Of a stretch of 64,000 nt of DNA, positions 28,301 through 36,592 are shown in pieces. A program made the position numbers and the translations under genes. The notes below the pieces were generated by a model, which saw only the letters and a list, made by a program, of their open reading frames with translations, made no database searches and was not told the DNA's origin. The stretch lies in NCBI GenBank assembly GCA_963707015.1, contig CAVPOO010000009.1, positions 186,001 through 250,000 of the forward strand, read 5' to 3'. Origin of the DNA: CAVPOO01 sp963707015 (lineage in GTDB: Bacteria > Pseudomonadota > Gammaproteobacteria > Thiohalobacterales > Thiohalobacteraceae). The first letter of the stretch is position 1. Every line of letters begins with the position of its first letter.

Positions 28301-28675
28301 GTTGCCTGCAATGGCCGACGGGTGCCGTTGCGCCCCACCGGGCGGCGCGGGGAGTTCGTTGCGGGGGTGCGGTTCAAGGCCTGGCGGCCCCCATCGGGTC
28401 TGCATCCGGGGATCGAGATTCACGCGCCACTGGTGTTTGACATTGTCGACAGCTGGAACGGGCGCTCGATCGGGGGTTGCACCTATCACGTTTCCCATCC
28501 GGGTGGCCGGCACTACGAAACCTTCCCCATCAACGCCAATGAAGCCGAGTCACGGCGTGTGGCCCGGTTCTGGTCCCATGGGCACACGCCGGGGCCCGTC
28601 GCCCTCCCCCCGGAGGAGCCCAATCCGGACCATCCCTATGCGCTTGATCTGCGCAGAAAAAACAGCGCTTGTTGA
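25346..28675 (+). CDS. Transglutaminase-fold protease with DUF2126 (COG1305/COG4196)
   Basis: This 1109-residue protein has an N-terminal beta-strand domain, then a transglutaminase core with an apparently intact triad: Cys180 (GSCRDTGWLLV), His229 (DLHAWAEVYV) and Asp244 (LGLDPTSG). From about residue 300 onward comes the large DUF2126 region (MGGEPTFVSIDDMDGAQWNT, GTGGGNHVTIGG, HPSLSYLFSGLFVGPTSQAP). DUF2126 is characteristic of the ATP-grasp/alpha-E neighbourhoods. The transglutaminase fold in bacteria usually hydrolyses peptide or isopeptide bonds. It lies 156 bases after alpha-E and begins the second half of the cluster. Confidence 0.92.
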   Translation: MAIRVAINHKTEYRYDRSVHLSPHIIRLRPAAHSRTPVLAYSLKISPDRHFINWQQDPFGNYLARLVFPDKTDRLTIEVDLIAEMVVINPFDFFLDKDSEHYPFDYSQQLARELAPYREIIESGPRLKAWIATVDRSRQQTNDFLVALNQKLQRDIRYNIRMEPGVQSCEETLEKGVGSCRDTGWLLVQILRHLGLAARFVSGYLIQLTADVKSLDGPSGPEHDFTDLHAWAEVYVPGAGWLGLDPTSGLFAGEGHIPLACTPDPVSAAPVTGASGTANVEFYFHNEVRRIHEDPRVTKPYTEAQWSAIMDLGRAVDEQLRQGDVRLTMGGEPTFVSIDDMDGAQWNTAALGAEKRERSGVLLQSLRERFAPGGALHYGQGKWYPGEPLPRWALGCFWRSDGVPLWQQPELMADEQRDYGHGPEQARRFLETLGRYLGTGADTVIPGYEDVYYYLWKEGTLPVNVDALDSKLEDPYERARLRRLFQSGLDTITGYALPLRWVEEGASIRGWQTGSWSFRPGHMFLLPGDSPMGYRLPLDSLPWLPERDREPALERSTFEPRPPLGDVYGDVTRRYSAFVRQTGVAQGIREQAPANGTGSADLRDKFVRQALCVESRNGRLYVFLPPLTHLEHYLDLVSCVESAAAELDMPVLLEGYEPPHDHRLLRLAVTPDPGVIEVNIHPASDWETLVEQTQTLYEEARLARLGTEKFMLDGRHSGTGGGNHVTIGGPTAADSPLLRRPDVLQSLVTYWQHHPSLSYLFSGLFVGPTSQAPRVDEARDESLYELEIAFQQMPPGEAPAPWLVDRLLRNLLIDITGNTHRAEFCIDKLYSPDTASGRLGLVEFRAFDMPPHARMSSVQMLLLRSLIARFWRQPYRQQLVRWGSELHDRFMLPHYVWRDFSDVICDMQQAGYDLAAEWFLPFLEFRFPHYGRVVQEDIELELRAAIEPWHVLGEEVRAQGTARYVDSSVERLQVKVAGMTGERHIVACNGRRVPLRPTGRRGEFVAGVRFKAWRPPSGLHPGIEIHAPLVFDIVDSWNGRSIGGCTYHVSHPGGRHYETFPINANEAESRRVARFWSHGHTPGPVALPPEEPNPDHPYALDLRRKNSAC

Positions 28676-28736
28676 GCGCAGGGGGGCGGGGTGCTTTAAT
28701 GGATCGGGCCCCCGGTAACTGAAGAAACCCGCTGCA

Positions 28737-31307
28737 ATGCCAAGCCCTACCCCGGGCGCTAGCGCCACCCTGACGCCTTTGTGCGAGCGCTACACCATCC
28801 CCCAAGGGGCGCATGACGAGATGTGCCTCAGCCCGGGGGGCGTGCGCGGCCACTGGCAGTATCTCGCCCGCGTGCTGGGTGACATGGGACTCCATGAACT
28901 GAGCCGCCGTGAGGACGAGGCTCGGCGCCTGGTCCGCGAAAACGATGTTACCTACAACATTTATGGCGACCCTCAGGGACTCAGCCGGTCGTGGCCGCTT
29001 GACCTCATTCCCTTGCTCATTGAAAGCGAGGCATGGCGCGGCATCGAGGCCGGCCTCACGCAACGTGCCGAAATCCTGAATCATCTGCTGGCAGACCTGT
29101 ACGGGCCGCGCGCGGTCATTCGCAAGGGGCTGCTGCCGCTGGAGCTGGTCTATTCGCACCCGGGTTTCCTCCGCCCTTGCGTGGGTATTCCGCTGCCACG
29201 GCCGCGCGCCCTGACCTTTTACGCCGCGGACCTCGGTCGTTCGGCGGATGGACAGATGTGGGTCCTCGGCGACCGCACCCAGGCCCCCTCCGGCGCCGGC
29301 TATGCCCTCGAGAACCGTATCGTCATAAGCCGCGTATTGCCCAGCCTGTTTCGGGATGCACATGTCCACCGGCTGGCAACCTTTTTTCGTACGCTGCGCA
29401 AGCAGCTTGCCGAGCTGTCGCCGCGCGGGGTCGAGTACCCCAACATTGTGCTGTTGACGCCGGGTCCGGCGAATGAAACCTATTTTGAGCATGCGTATCT
29501 TGCCAACTACCTCGGCTATAGCCTGGTTCAAGGCGATGATCTCACGGTGCGCGACGGGCGCGTCTGGTTAACGACGCTGGAGGGGCGCCAGCCGGTGGAC
29601 GTGATTCTTCGCCGGCTCGATGACAATTACTGCGACCCTGTGGAACTCAAGGAAGATTCCTTCCTCGGCATTCCCGGACTCGTACAGGTTGCGCGAACCG
29701 GCGCGGTGACCATCGCCAATCCGCTCGGCAGCGGCGTCATCGAGAATCCCGCGCTGCTGGCGTTTCTGCCGGCACTGTCGCGGCATTTTCTGGGTGAGGA
29801 CCTGCGTCTGCCCTCAGTCGAAACCTGGTGGTGCGGGGACGCGCAGGGCCTTGCGCACGTGCTCGCCAACCTTGAAAACCTCGTGATCAAACCGGTACAT
29901 CCCGGCCTCAGGGGGCGTCGTATCTTCTGTGCCGAACTGAGCACGCAGCAACGCCAGGAGCTGAGAGATCGCATCGCGGCTCGCCCGGCCTGGTTCGTGG
30001 GTCAGGCCACCATGTGCATGTCGACAACACCGGTGCTGACGGCGGCGGGCCTGGAGGCGCGCCACACCGTGATGCGCAGTTTCCTTGTGGCCGATGGGGC
30101 AGACTATCTGGTCATGCCCGGCGGACTGACGCGCGTCTCCCAGTCTGCCGAGCGACTGGTGGTCTCCGGTCAGGCCGGAGGCATCAGCAAGGATACCTGG
30201 GTACTGGCCTCCGAACCGGAGCGGGAGACGCGCCTGCTGCCGGAGCGCGGCGAGGCGAGGCCGGGCCTCGGTCAGATCGACGACCTGCCGGCGCGTGTTG
30301 CGGACAACCTGTTCTGGGTGGGACGCTACGCCGAACGCGCCGAGTTTGTCGCCCGCCTGTTGCGCCTTATCCTGCAGTACGATTTTTCCGGCAGCGGAGA
30401 GGAGTCCGGCTGTCTCAGGCACCTGCTTGCGGCCCTGACGCAACAGACCACCACCTATCCCGGTTTCGTTGGTGAGGGCGCCGACCAGCGCCTCGTCGAT
30501 CCCGAGCCCGAGTTGCTGGCGGTCATCACCGACGTTGCGCGAAGGGGCGGCCTCGCGCAGTCATTGCAGGGCTACCTGACGGCATCGCGTTCGGTACGCG
30601 ACCGGCTCTCCTCTGATACCTGGCGCGTCGTCAACCAGATCGACGAGGAGCTGCGTTCCCTGGAGCAAATCGCGCCGGGTCAGCTCGGCAATGTTGCCGA
30701 TGAGCTGGATAACCTCGTCAATGCACTGACCGCCTTCGCCGGACTGACACAGGAGAATATCACGCGTGGCCGAGGCTGGCTCTTCCTCGAGCTTGGCAGA
30801 CGCCTCGAGCGTGCGATTCACACCGTGCGGCTGCTGCGCTCGACGCTGGTCCCGGTCACGGGTGTTCCGGAACAGAGACTGTTGTATGAGTCTGTGCTGG
30901 CGGTTGTCGACAGTCTGATGAGCTATCGACGCCAGTATCGCGATCGCGTCGACGTGGCAAGACTCCTTGAGCTGCTGCTGTATAACGAACGTAACCCGCG
31001 CTCACTCGGCTTCCAGCTGGCGCGCATCGAGGCACACGTGGCGGAGCTGCCACGGGAGCCGGGTCCTCTGCATCGCTCACCTGCCGAGAACCTGGCGCTG
31101 GAAATGGTAACGGCCGTGCGTCTGGCGGATCTCGATGCCCTGTCAGCCGTCGACGCGGAGGCGGGCAGTCGCGTGACCCTGGATCACTATCTGCAACACC
31201 TGAGCGCGCGCTTGCCCGCGCTGTCGGATGCGCTGACGGCGAGCTATCTGCGCCCGGCGGCCCCTCCCCACCAGCTGTTGCGCATGGGTATTCGGGTCGG
31301 CTCATGA
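28737..31307 (+). CDS. Fusion of circularly permuted ATP-grasp and alpha-E domains
   Basis: Residues about 30-480 are an ATP-grasp domain of the same type as the gene at 22788 (VTYNIYGDPQGLSRSWPLDL, YALENRIVISRVLPSLF, YFEHAYLANYLGYSLVQGDD, VILRRLDDNYCDPVELKEDS, NLENLVIKP, GGLTRVSQ). Residues from about 516 (LPARVADNLFWVGRYAERAE) to about 830 are an alpha-E domain. The fusion confirms physical partnership of the two families. Its ATG stands 61 bases after the DUF2126 gene, and its stop overlaps the next gene (ATGA). The paralogous pair at 22788/24239 shows this locus duplicated the module. Confidence 0.93.
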   Translation: MPSPTPGASATLTPLCERYTIPQGAHDEMCLSPGGVRGHWQYLARVLGDMGLHELSRREDEARRLVRENDVTYNIYGDPQGLSRSWPLDLIPLLIESEAWRGIEAGLTQRAEILNHLLADLYGPRAVIRKGLLPLELVYSHPGFLRPCVGIPLPRPRALTFYAADLGRSADGQMWVLGDRTQAPSGAGYALENRIVISRVLPSLFRDAHVHRLATFFRTLRKQLAELSPRGVEYPNIVLLTPGPANETYFEHAYLANYLGYSLVQGDDLTVRDGRVWLTTLEGRQPVDVILRRLDDNYCDPVELKEDSFLGIPGLVQVARTGAVTIANPLGSGVIENPALLAFLPALSRHFLGEDLRLPSVETWWCGDAQGLAHVLANLENLVIKPVHPGLRGRRIFCAELSTQQRQELRDRIAARPAWFVGQATMCMSTTPVLTAAGLEARHTVMRSFLVADGADYLVMPGGLTRVSQSAERLVVSGQAGGISKDTWVLASEPERETRLLPERGEARPGLGQIDDLPARVADNLFWVGRYAERAEFVARLLRLILQYDFSGSGEESGCLRHLLAALTQQTTTYPGFVGEGADQRLVDPEPELLAVITDVARRGGLAQSLQGYLTASRSVRDRLSSDTWRVVNQIDEELRSLEQIAPGQLGNVADELDNLVNALTAFAGLTQENITRGRGWLFLELGRRLERAIHTVRLLRSTLVPVTGVPEQRLLYESVLAVVDSLMSYRRQYRDRVDVARLLELLLYNERNPRSLGFQLARIEAHVAELPREPGPLHRSPAENLALEMVTAVRLADLDALSAVDAEAGSRVTLDHYLQHLSARLPALSDALTASYLRPAAPPHQLLRMGIRVGS

Positions 31308-32194
31308 AGTTTCAGGTGACCCATGCGACGCGTTACCGCTACAGCGGCCCGGTGGTGTCATGCTACAACGTCGCCCGCCTGCGGCCGCGCGCAACCAGCC
31401 AGCAGCGCTGCCTGACCTCCGGGATCAGCATCGACCCCACGCCTTCACGATCCTACCGTTGGGATGATCTGTATGGTAATCATACGGATTACTTCACCAT
31501 CCAGGATCGGCACAAGACCTTGACGGTTACCGCCGTGAGTGAAGTCGAGATCGTATCGGCAGGCACCCTGCTCGAGAGCGCCTTCCCCATCGCCTGGGAG
31601 CAGGCGCGTGACCACCTCCGTTCCGTGGTGGATGAGTCGGCGCTGGACGCACGCCAATATTGTCTGGCGTCTCCGCTGATTGATCTCGACAGGGAAATGG
31701 CCACCTATGCCGAGCCATCGTTCACAGCCGGACTGCCGCTGCTCGCGGCCGTCGAGGACCTGATGGGGCGTATCCATCGTGACTTCAGCTATGACCCCAC
31801 CTTCACCAACATTGCAACGCCACTCAAGGAGGTGCTCGCGCACCGCCGGGGCGTCTGCCAGGATTTTGCGCACCTGGCGATAGCCTGCCTGAGATCCCAG
31901 GGTCTGGCCGCCCGTTACATAAGCGGTTATCTGGAAACGCTGCCGCCCCCTGGCGCCGAGAAGCTTACCGGCGCCGATGCCTCGCATGCCTGGTTCTCGG
32001 TTTACGTGCCCCACCAGGGCTGGGTGGACTTCGATCCGACCAATGATCAGGTTCCGGCTGACCGGCACATAACCACCGCCTGGGGGCGTGACTACGCCGA
32101 TGTTGCGCCCCTGAAAGGGGTGCTGTTTGGCGGCGGGGAGACCCAGGAAATGCAGGTGTCGGTCGACGTGGCACGGGTCGCCGAAGGCCCGTAA
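31304..32194 (+). CDS. Transglutaminase-like cysteine protease (COG1305)
   Basis: A 296-residue protein with an N-terminal bacterial transglutaminase-like domain (MKFQVTHATRYRYSGPVVSC) and the transglutaminase core: Cys185 (RRGVCQDFAHLAIACLRSQG), His228 (ASHAWFSVYV) and Asp244 (VDFDPTND). It is the last of the co-directional cluster, with a start coupled to the fused gene through ATGA. Together the two transglutaminases, two ATP-grasps and two alpha-E domains form a symmetric set. The following gene is of another family and has an unclear start. Confidence 0.93.
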   Translation: MKFQVTHATRYRYSGPVVSCYNVARLRPRATSQQRCLTSGISIDPTPSRSYRWDDLYGNHTDYFTIQDRHKTLTVTAVSEVEIVSAGTLLESAFPIAWEQARDHLRSVVDESALDARQYCLASPLIDLDREMATYAEPSFTAGLPLLAAVEDLMGRIHRDFSYDPTFTNIATPLKEVLAHRRGVCQDFAHLAIACLRSQGLAARYISGYLETLPPPGAEKLTGADASHAWFSVYVPHQGWVDFDPTNDQVPADRHITTAWGRDYADVAPLKGVLFGGGETQEMQVSVDVARVAEGP

Positions 32195-32243
32195 GGCGGG
32201 CTGGAAGGCGCGGTGATCTGAGTTCAGCCGGACGTCGTCGCCT

Positions 32244-33767
32244 GTGCCTCCAGTTCGAGCAGCTCCTCCTCAACACCGGCGGCCTGCCTGGACGGCTTGC
32301 CGCGGGGAGTGCGGGGATCTGAGCGTCAAACTGCTGCACAACTGCGAGATGCGGCTGTTCCAGCGTCCGGATGAGGCGGTCCTGCGCGGGACGGATCTGC
32401 AGACCGAGGCGGACCTGGCCGGGCGGGATAACTTCATCTCCAATTTCGAGCCACTGGGCCAGGAACAGGCCCGGGAGCTGGTTGACGATGTCATTCACTT
32501 CGAGGAATTCAGTTGTCCGATGCGGGACTTGATTCGGGCCGCGGCGAACAACGGCAGGGATACGTATTTTGTCTCGTCGGCGCACCCGAGACTGGTGAAC
32601 GGCAGGCCCAGTCCGAATGTGCGCTACCTGCAGCCAGGCCCGGAGCAGGCCAATCCCAGGGCTAAGTATCTGGCGGAAGTCAGTACCCGGCTTGCACGTC
32701 GCTTGCCGCTGCAGGACCCGCTGTATTTTCCGGTTCAGGCGGTGTTGCCGGGACGACGCAACAATCCCCCGGATCGACGCAAGGGGATCTGTTCTCTGGC
32801 CGTCTACAATCCGATTCATTACCAGGAACTGCCCGAACTGTTCATGGATTTCGTGTGCAGCCTGACCGGCAAGTCGCCGTCCACGACCGGCGCGGGTTCC
32901 GAAGGGGCCTTGACCAAGGGCCCCTTCAATGCGCTTTCTGCGACCGCCGACCTCAATAACGCCCTGGTGTCCTTTGTGCTATGCGGTCATCACGCCTTCA
33001 GCTCGGCTGCCGGGCACATCGGCCCGGCATTCCGCATTGACCATGACATAAGCCTGTTGATTCCGGAGATATGGTGTCGACTCTCGAGAGGCGAGCGCGA
33101 TCCTGACTGGCTGATCGCGCAAGGCTATCTGGAGAAACTCGAGGATTTTGACTACCAGGGCAGGACGGTGCATGCCAGTCGACTCGGCTACCGGATAACA
33201 GCCGGCTTTGTGCACGCCTTTCTGGGCAAGATCTTTGACAACCCGAGGGCGGTGTTCGATGAGTCAATCCTGCGCCCGGAACGGCAGGACATGGCGGCAT
33301 TCGTCGCGGGTGTCCACAACATCACCGAGGCGCAACGGCGCGTCGCGCAACAGTACTTTGACGATGGCTCGGTGGACGATGCCTGCCCGCCGCTGAAGGC
33401 ACTGTTGCATATCATGGCGGCGGGAGACTACCAGGGGCGCGACATCGCAGATCCCGGCATCCGGCTGATGTTTACCCGGGATTACCTGTTGAACAGCGAG
33501 TGGTACCAGGCACGGCTGACGATCAAACAGGCCCGGGATGTGGAACTCTGGCAGCGGCACACCGCCCGGCTGGAGGCGCTGGTGGAATCGCTTGGCGTGA
33601 ACGACGGCGAGGCAACTGAACCCATTGAGCGACTGCAACTGGCCCGGCGTACGCTGGCTTATGTTCGCAGTGCGCGGTATCGACGGGCGCTGCTTGGGAC
33701 TATCGGAGCGGACTGGCTCGATCGAGAGACGGTGCCGGATAAGCCGCCAGTAAAGCGCGCCCGGTGA
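32244..33767 (+). CDS. C-terminal half (lobe 2) of a PPi-type PEP carboxykinase-like protein
   Basis: The 507-codon frame contains SLTGKSPSTTGAGSEGALTK, NALVSFVLCGHHAFSSAAGH and DHDISLLIPEIWCRL, which I recognise as the lobe-2 region of pyrophosphate-dependent phosphoenolpyruvate carboxykinase-like proteins, normally about 1100-1200 residues long. Only the C-terminal half is encoded: the transglutaminase gene ends 50 bases before. The first 25 codons (GTG 32244 onward) look non-homologous, recognisable sequence begins near SVKLLHNCEMRLFQ, and the first ATG (32349) lies inside that segment. It is either a truncated remnant or a genuine stand-alone lobe. The reading frame is otherwise intact, with normal codon use. 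Confidence 0.65.
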   Translation: MPPVRAAPPQHRRPAWTACRGECGDLSVKLLHNCEMRLFQRPDEAVLRGTDLQTEADLAGRDNFISNFEPLGQEQARELVDDVIHFEEFSCPMRDLIRAAANNGRDTYFVSSAHPRLVNGRPSPNVRYLQPGPEQANPRAKYLAEVSTRLARRLPLQDPLYFPVQAVLPGRRNNPPDRRKGICSLAVYNPIHYQELPELFMDFVCSLTGKSPSTTGAGSEGALTKGPFNALSATADLNNALVSFVLCGHHAFSSAAGHIGPAFRIDHDISLLIPEIWCRLSRGERDPDWLIAQGYLEKLEDFDYQGRTVHASRLGYRITAGFVHAFLGKIFDNPRAVFDESILRPERQDMAAFVAGVHNITEAQRRVAQQYFDDGSVDDACPPLKALLHIMAAGDYQGRDIADPGIRLMFTRDYLLNSEWYQARLTIKQARDVELWQRHTARLEALVESLGVNDGEATEPIERLQLARRTLAYVRSARYRRALLGTIGADWLDRETVPDKPPVKRAR

Positions 33768-33887
33768 TTTGCCCGCCGTGCACCCCGTGCGTCCTGGCCA
33801 CAGGCTTTGCCGTGCTGGTCTGAACAGCAGGGCAGTGGCCGGTAAGCTGCGCGTCCGCCGCCCTGCGGCCAGGCCGATGTGGTTCCC

Positions 33888-34628
33888 TCAGCACCTCGCA
33901 TCCCACTCCAGCCGGGGCAGATCATCGAATACCCGTCTGAGACCGTCATTCCACTCGGTACGCAGGGCGGCCAGGTAGTCGTCATCCTGTTCGAGGCGCA
34001 TCTCGCACTTGATACGCAGGCTGTCGCGTTCGTAAACCAGCAGATCAATGGGCGGCCCCACTGACAGGTTGCTGCGCATCGTGGAGTCCAGTGACACCAG
34101 CGCACAGCGGGCGGCATCTTCCAGCGGCAGGCCCGGCTGCACCATGCGGTCCAGGATCGGCTTGCCATATTTCGTTTCACCGATCTGCAGGAAGGGGTTT
34201 TCGGGCGAGACGCTGATGAAGTTGCCTTGTGGATAAATCAGGAAGAGCTCCAGCGGCTCTCCCGCGATCTGGCCACCGAATATGAAACTCGCCTCGACAT
34301 TGATACTCACCTGCTGCTGCATTCCATGGTGATAGTTTTGTGTCTCCTTGTTGATGCGACCCACATGCGCCGCTGCCTCGCAGGCATGCTGCACGGTCTT
34401 GAGGCTGGTCTTGGTATCAGTCTGATCGATCGCGCGCTGCAGCCGCCTGATGACCGCCTGTGTCGTGGCGAGGTTTCCCGCGCTCAACAGCACGAAAATA
34501 CGATCGCCTTCCCAGACGAAGGTGTGCATCTTGCGGTAGATACTGATCTGGTCGACCCCGGCATGGGTACGGGAGTCGGAAGCAAACACCAGACCCTCAT
34601 CGAGCGAGATTCCGAGGCAGTACGTCAT
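33888..34628 (-). CDS. Anbu proteasome-type protease (COG3484)
   Basis: ATG 34628 gives MTYCLGISLDEGLVFASDSR; removal of Met exposes Thr2, the N-terminal nucleophile of the Ntn-hydrolase/proteasome fold. The RTHAGVDQISIYRKMHTF segment and length of 246 residues are typical of Anbu (ancestral beta subunit, also called BPH). Known Anbu genes occur beside ATP-grasp, alpha-E and transglutaminase genes, exactly the set just upstream. Here it is on the opposite strand, convergent, so it has its own promoter. Extra codons back to 34652 are not part of the protein because the nucleophile would be buried. Confidence 0.92.
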   Translation of the reverse strand: MTYCLGISLDEGLVFASDSRTHAGVDQISIYRKMHTFVWEGDRIFVLLSAGNLATTQAVIRRLQRAIDQTDTKTSLKTVQHACEAAAHVGRINKETQNYHHGMQQQVSINVEASFIFGGQIAGEPLELFLIYPQGNFISVSPENPFLQIGETKYGKPILDRMVQPGLPLEDAARCALVSLDSTMRSNLSVGPPIDLLVYERDSLRIKCEMRLEQDDDYLAALRTEWNDGLRRVFDDLPRLEWDARC

Positions 34629-34671
34629 GTGGCCTATGCTGCCACAAAGCACGGGTCCTTCCCAGTCGATT

Positions 34672-35517
34672 TTATCGCCCGGGCGGCGTTTCGCCGCCTT
34701 GCTGCTTCGGCTCTGCGACGAGTCGCAAACCGATCACCGAGTACTGTGCCCCGGGTGGTTTGGCCGCCCGGTAGGCGGGCCGTATCAGGCGCGCCGGGCA
34801 GTGGTAGGAGCCACCGCGGCGTGCCTTGCCCCAGCCGGTCGCCGGTCCCTGTGGGTCGACGCGGGTCTGCCCGGTATAGGTCTCGGGCGCGTACCAGTCC
34901 GAGACCCATTCCCACAGATTGCCAAGCATGTCGTAGAGGCCAAAGGCGTTGGGTTTGCGGCCGGCTACGGGGTGTGGTTCATCGCCTGAATTGTCGATGA
35001 ACCAGGCGAAGTCCTCCAGCTGCTCGTCGGGAAAGGGGCGCAGCCCCTGCGTGCCGGCACGCGCGGCATACTCCCATTCGGCTTCAGTGGGCAGGCGATA
35101 CCGGTAGCGGGTGTCCATCGTGTTGAGCTCTTCGATGAACCGTTCTGCCATGAACCAGGAGACGGCCGTGACCGGCAGGGCCCGCCAGTCTTTGCGCCGC
35201 CAGAACGCTGCCGGCCCCGGTCTGTTTTCCATCACCTGCAACCAGGTCTGCTGAGTCACCTCGGTTTCGCCCAGGTAGAAGGGCGTGCTGATGATCACTT
35301 TGTGTGCTGGCGTTTCGTCCATGAGGGCGTCCGCTGCGGGGTCCGGGACTTCGTGGCGGGCGGACGCGATATCCTCCGTGCCCATGATGAATTCTCCGGC
35401 CGGAATCGGCACGAAGCGCATACCGAGGAAGTTCTCGATGACCTCAGCCGATCGGGCAGGGTTCGTCAGTGCGAACAGGGTGAGTACGGCGGACAGTATA
35501 CGAATGCTTGCGTTCAT
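34672..35517 (-). CDS. Exported FGE/SUMF1-fold protein
   Basis: The 281-residue product has a signal peptide (MNASIRILSAVLTLFALTNP, cleavage near ARS) and a complete formylglycine-generating-enzyme-fold domain: FVPIPAGEFIMGTED, EVTQQTWLQVM, RLPTEAEWEYAARAG, NAFGLYDMLGNLWEWVSDW, RRGGSYHC and GLRLVAE. Of the two catalytic cysteines of true FGE only the first is present (SYHC); the position five residues on is Ile. It is therefore unlikely to activate sulfatases, and none is nearby. It starts upstream of Anbu on the same strand, 43 bases away, so the two may be cotranscribed. Confidence 0.88.
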   Translation of the reverse strand: MNASIRILSAVLTLFALTNPARSAEVIENFLGMRFVPIPAGEFIMGTEDIASARHEVPDPAADALMDETPAHKVIISTPFYLGETEVTQQTWLQVMENRPGPAAFWRRKDWRALPVTAVSWFMAERFIEELNTMDTRYRYRLPTEAEWEYAARAGTQGLRPFPDEQLEDFAWFIDNSGDEPHPVAGRKPNAFGLYDMLGNLWEWVSDWYAPETYTGQTRVDPQGPATGWGKARRGGSYHCPARLIRPAYRAAKPPGAQYSVIGLRLVAEPKQQGGETPPGR

Positions 35518-35914
35518 GAACCCAGGCTCCGGGTGCGGGGTTTTGGCACACAGGCTGTCGGGAAACAGGCGCTACAACTTGCATAGTCTATTAATCCCCA
35601 GTGTGCCACCTTATCAGGAACCGCTTGTGAGCGCAGTCACGGGCCGGACCAGGGACGGCGGCGGGGTCCGGGGAAACCTGGCGCCCAGCCTGCTAGTCTG
35701 CCAGCATTTCAGCCTCCAGGGACAGACAGACCTTGCAGGCATTGATCCTATTGGCGGCGTCGAACCTGGAGAGGTCCCGGAGTTCCGTCCGACGCCTTTG
35801 GATTATCGGGCGGCGTTGCACCTGGCGAACGCTGAGGCACAGGCGCGCCTTGGCGAGTCTATGCTGTTGTCGTGGTATGACCGGGATCGCGATATTCCGC
35901 GCAGACCGGTCGGG
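35518..35914. other. Intergenic region without a recognised gene
   Basis: The plus-strand frame crossing here (35285-36133) is antisense to both neighbours and lacks family features. I see no terminator or clear promoter; it lies upstream of the FGE-like gene and downstream of slyD, both on the minus strand. Confidence 0.35.
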
Positions 35915-36400
35915 TCATGCGTGATGGTGCGCGTCAGGGCCGTGGGCGTGGCCATGGGAAATCTCATCGGCGGTGGCGTCGCGGACGTCAACGATCGAGA
36001 CTTCGAAGTTCAGCGGCACGCCGGCCAGCGGATGATTGCCGTCAACCGTGACCGTCTCGTCCTCGACCGCTACAACCGCCACGATCAGAGACTGGCCATC
36101 GGGTCCCTGGGCATGGAACTGCATCCCGGGTGAGATCTCGGTATCTGCCGGGAACATCTCGCGGGGGACCGTCTGCACGCGGGAATTATCCCGGACACCG
36201 TAGCCTTCCTCGGGCGCAACGGACACGGCGATCTCGTCACCCGCAACCCTGCCGGAGAGTGCATTCTCGAGCCCGGGGACAATGTTGTTCGCCCCGTGCA
36301 GGTAGACAAAGCTGGCGTCCTGCGACTGGTCGATGACATTGCCATCATCGTCCTTCAGGGTGTAGTTGAATGTAACAACCTTCTGTTCGGCAATCTGCAT
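35915..36400 (-). CDS. slyD: FKBP-type peptidyl-prolyl isomerase, SlyD-like
   Basis: ATG 36400 lies behind GGAGGA with eight-base spacing. The 161-residue protein has FKBP strands (VVTFNYTLKDDDGNVIDQSQ, YLHGANNIVPGLENALSG), the inserted IF chaperone domain (SVAPEEGYGVRDNSRVQTVP and following), and a His-rich C-terminal tail (HGHAHGPDAHHHA) that in SlyD binds nickel. SlyD assists protein folding and nickel delivery to hydrogenases, which fits the [NiFe]-hydrogenase operon 12 kb away, although SlyD is also general. Confidence 0.93.
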   Translation of the reverse strand: MQIAEQKVVTFNYTLKDDDGNVIDQSQDASFVYLHGANNIVPGLENALSGRVAGDEIAVSVAPEEGYGVRDNSRVQTVPREMFPADTEISPGMQFHAQGPDGQSLIVAVVAVEDETVTVDGNHPLAGVPLNFEVSIVDVRDATADEISHGHAHGPDAHHHA

Positions 36401-36547
36401 GCGGGAGTCCTCCGACGGATGTCTGGAAAGCAGGAAAAGACTGAGCGTAAAAAAAGCCCCCACCATACAGGAAGTCAGGCTTCAGGGGAAATCAGGGCCA
36501 CTGCGGAGGGGCGGGTCTGGTAGCGCGTATGGTGCGGTTCTCACGTT

Positions 36548-36556
36548 TGTTATAGT
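36548..36556 (+). promoter_or_regulatory. Extended -10 promoter before the YpfJ-like gene
   Basis: TG, one base, TATAGT forms an extended -10 box 37 bases before the ATG. No good -35 is present at 17 bases, as is common with extended -10 promoters. Confidence 0.4.
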
Positions 36557-36592
36557 GTCGCTTGACGCGGCAAGACTCAGGGGGCGCGGGGT

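Noticed and set aside
34672..35517. Sulfatase-activating formylglycine-generating enzyme
   Set aside because: The second catalytic cysteine is missing and no sulfatase gene adjoins.
35285..36133. 282-codon plus-strand frame over the FGE and SlyD genes
   Set aside because: Both overlapped genes are confident on the minus strand; this frame has no motif.
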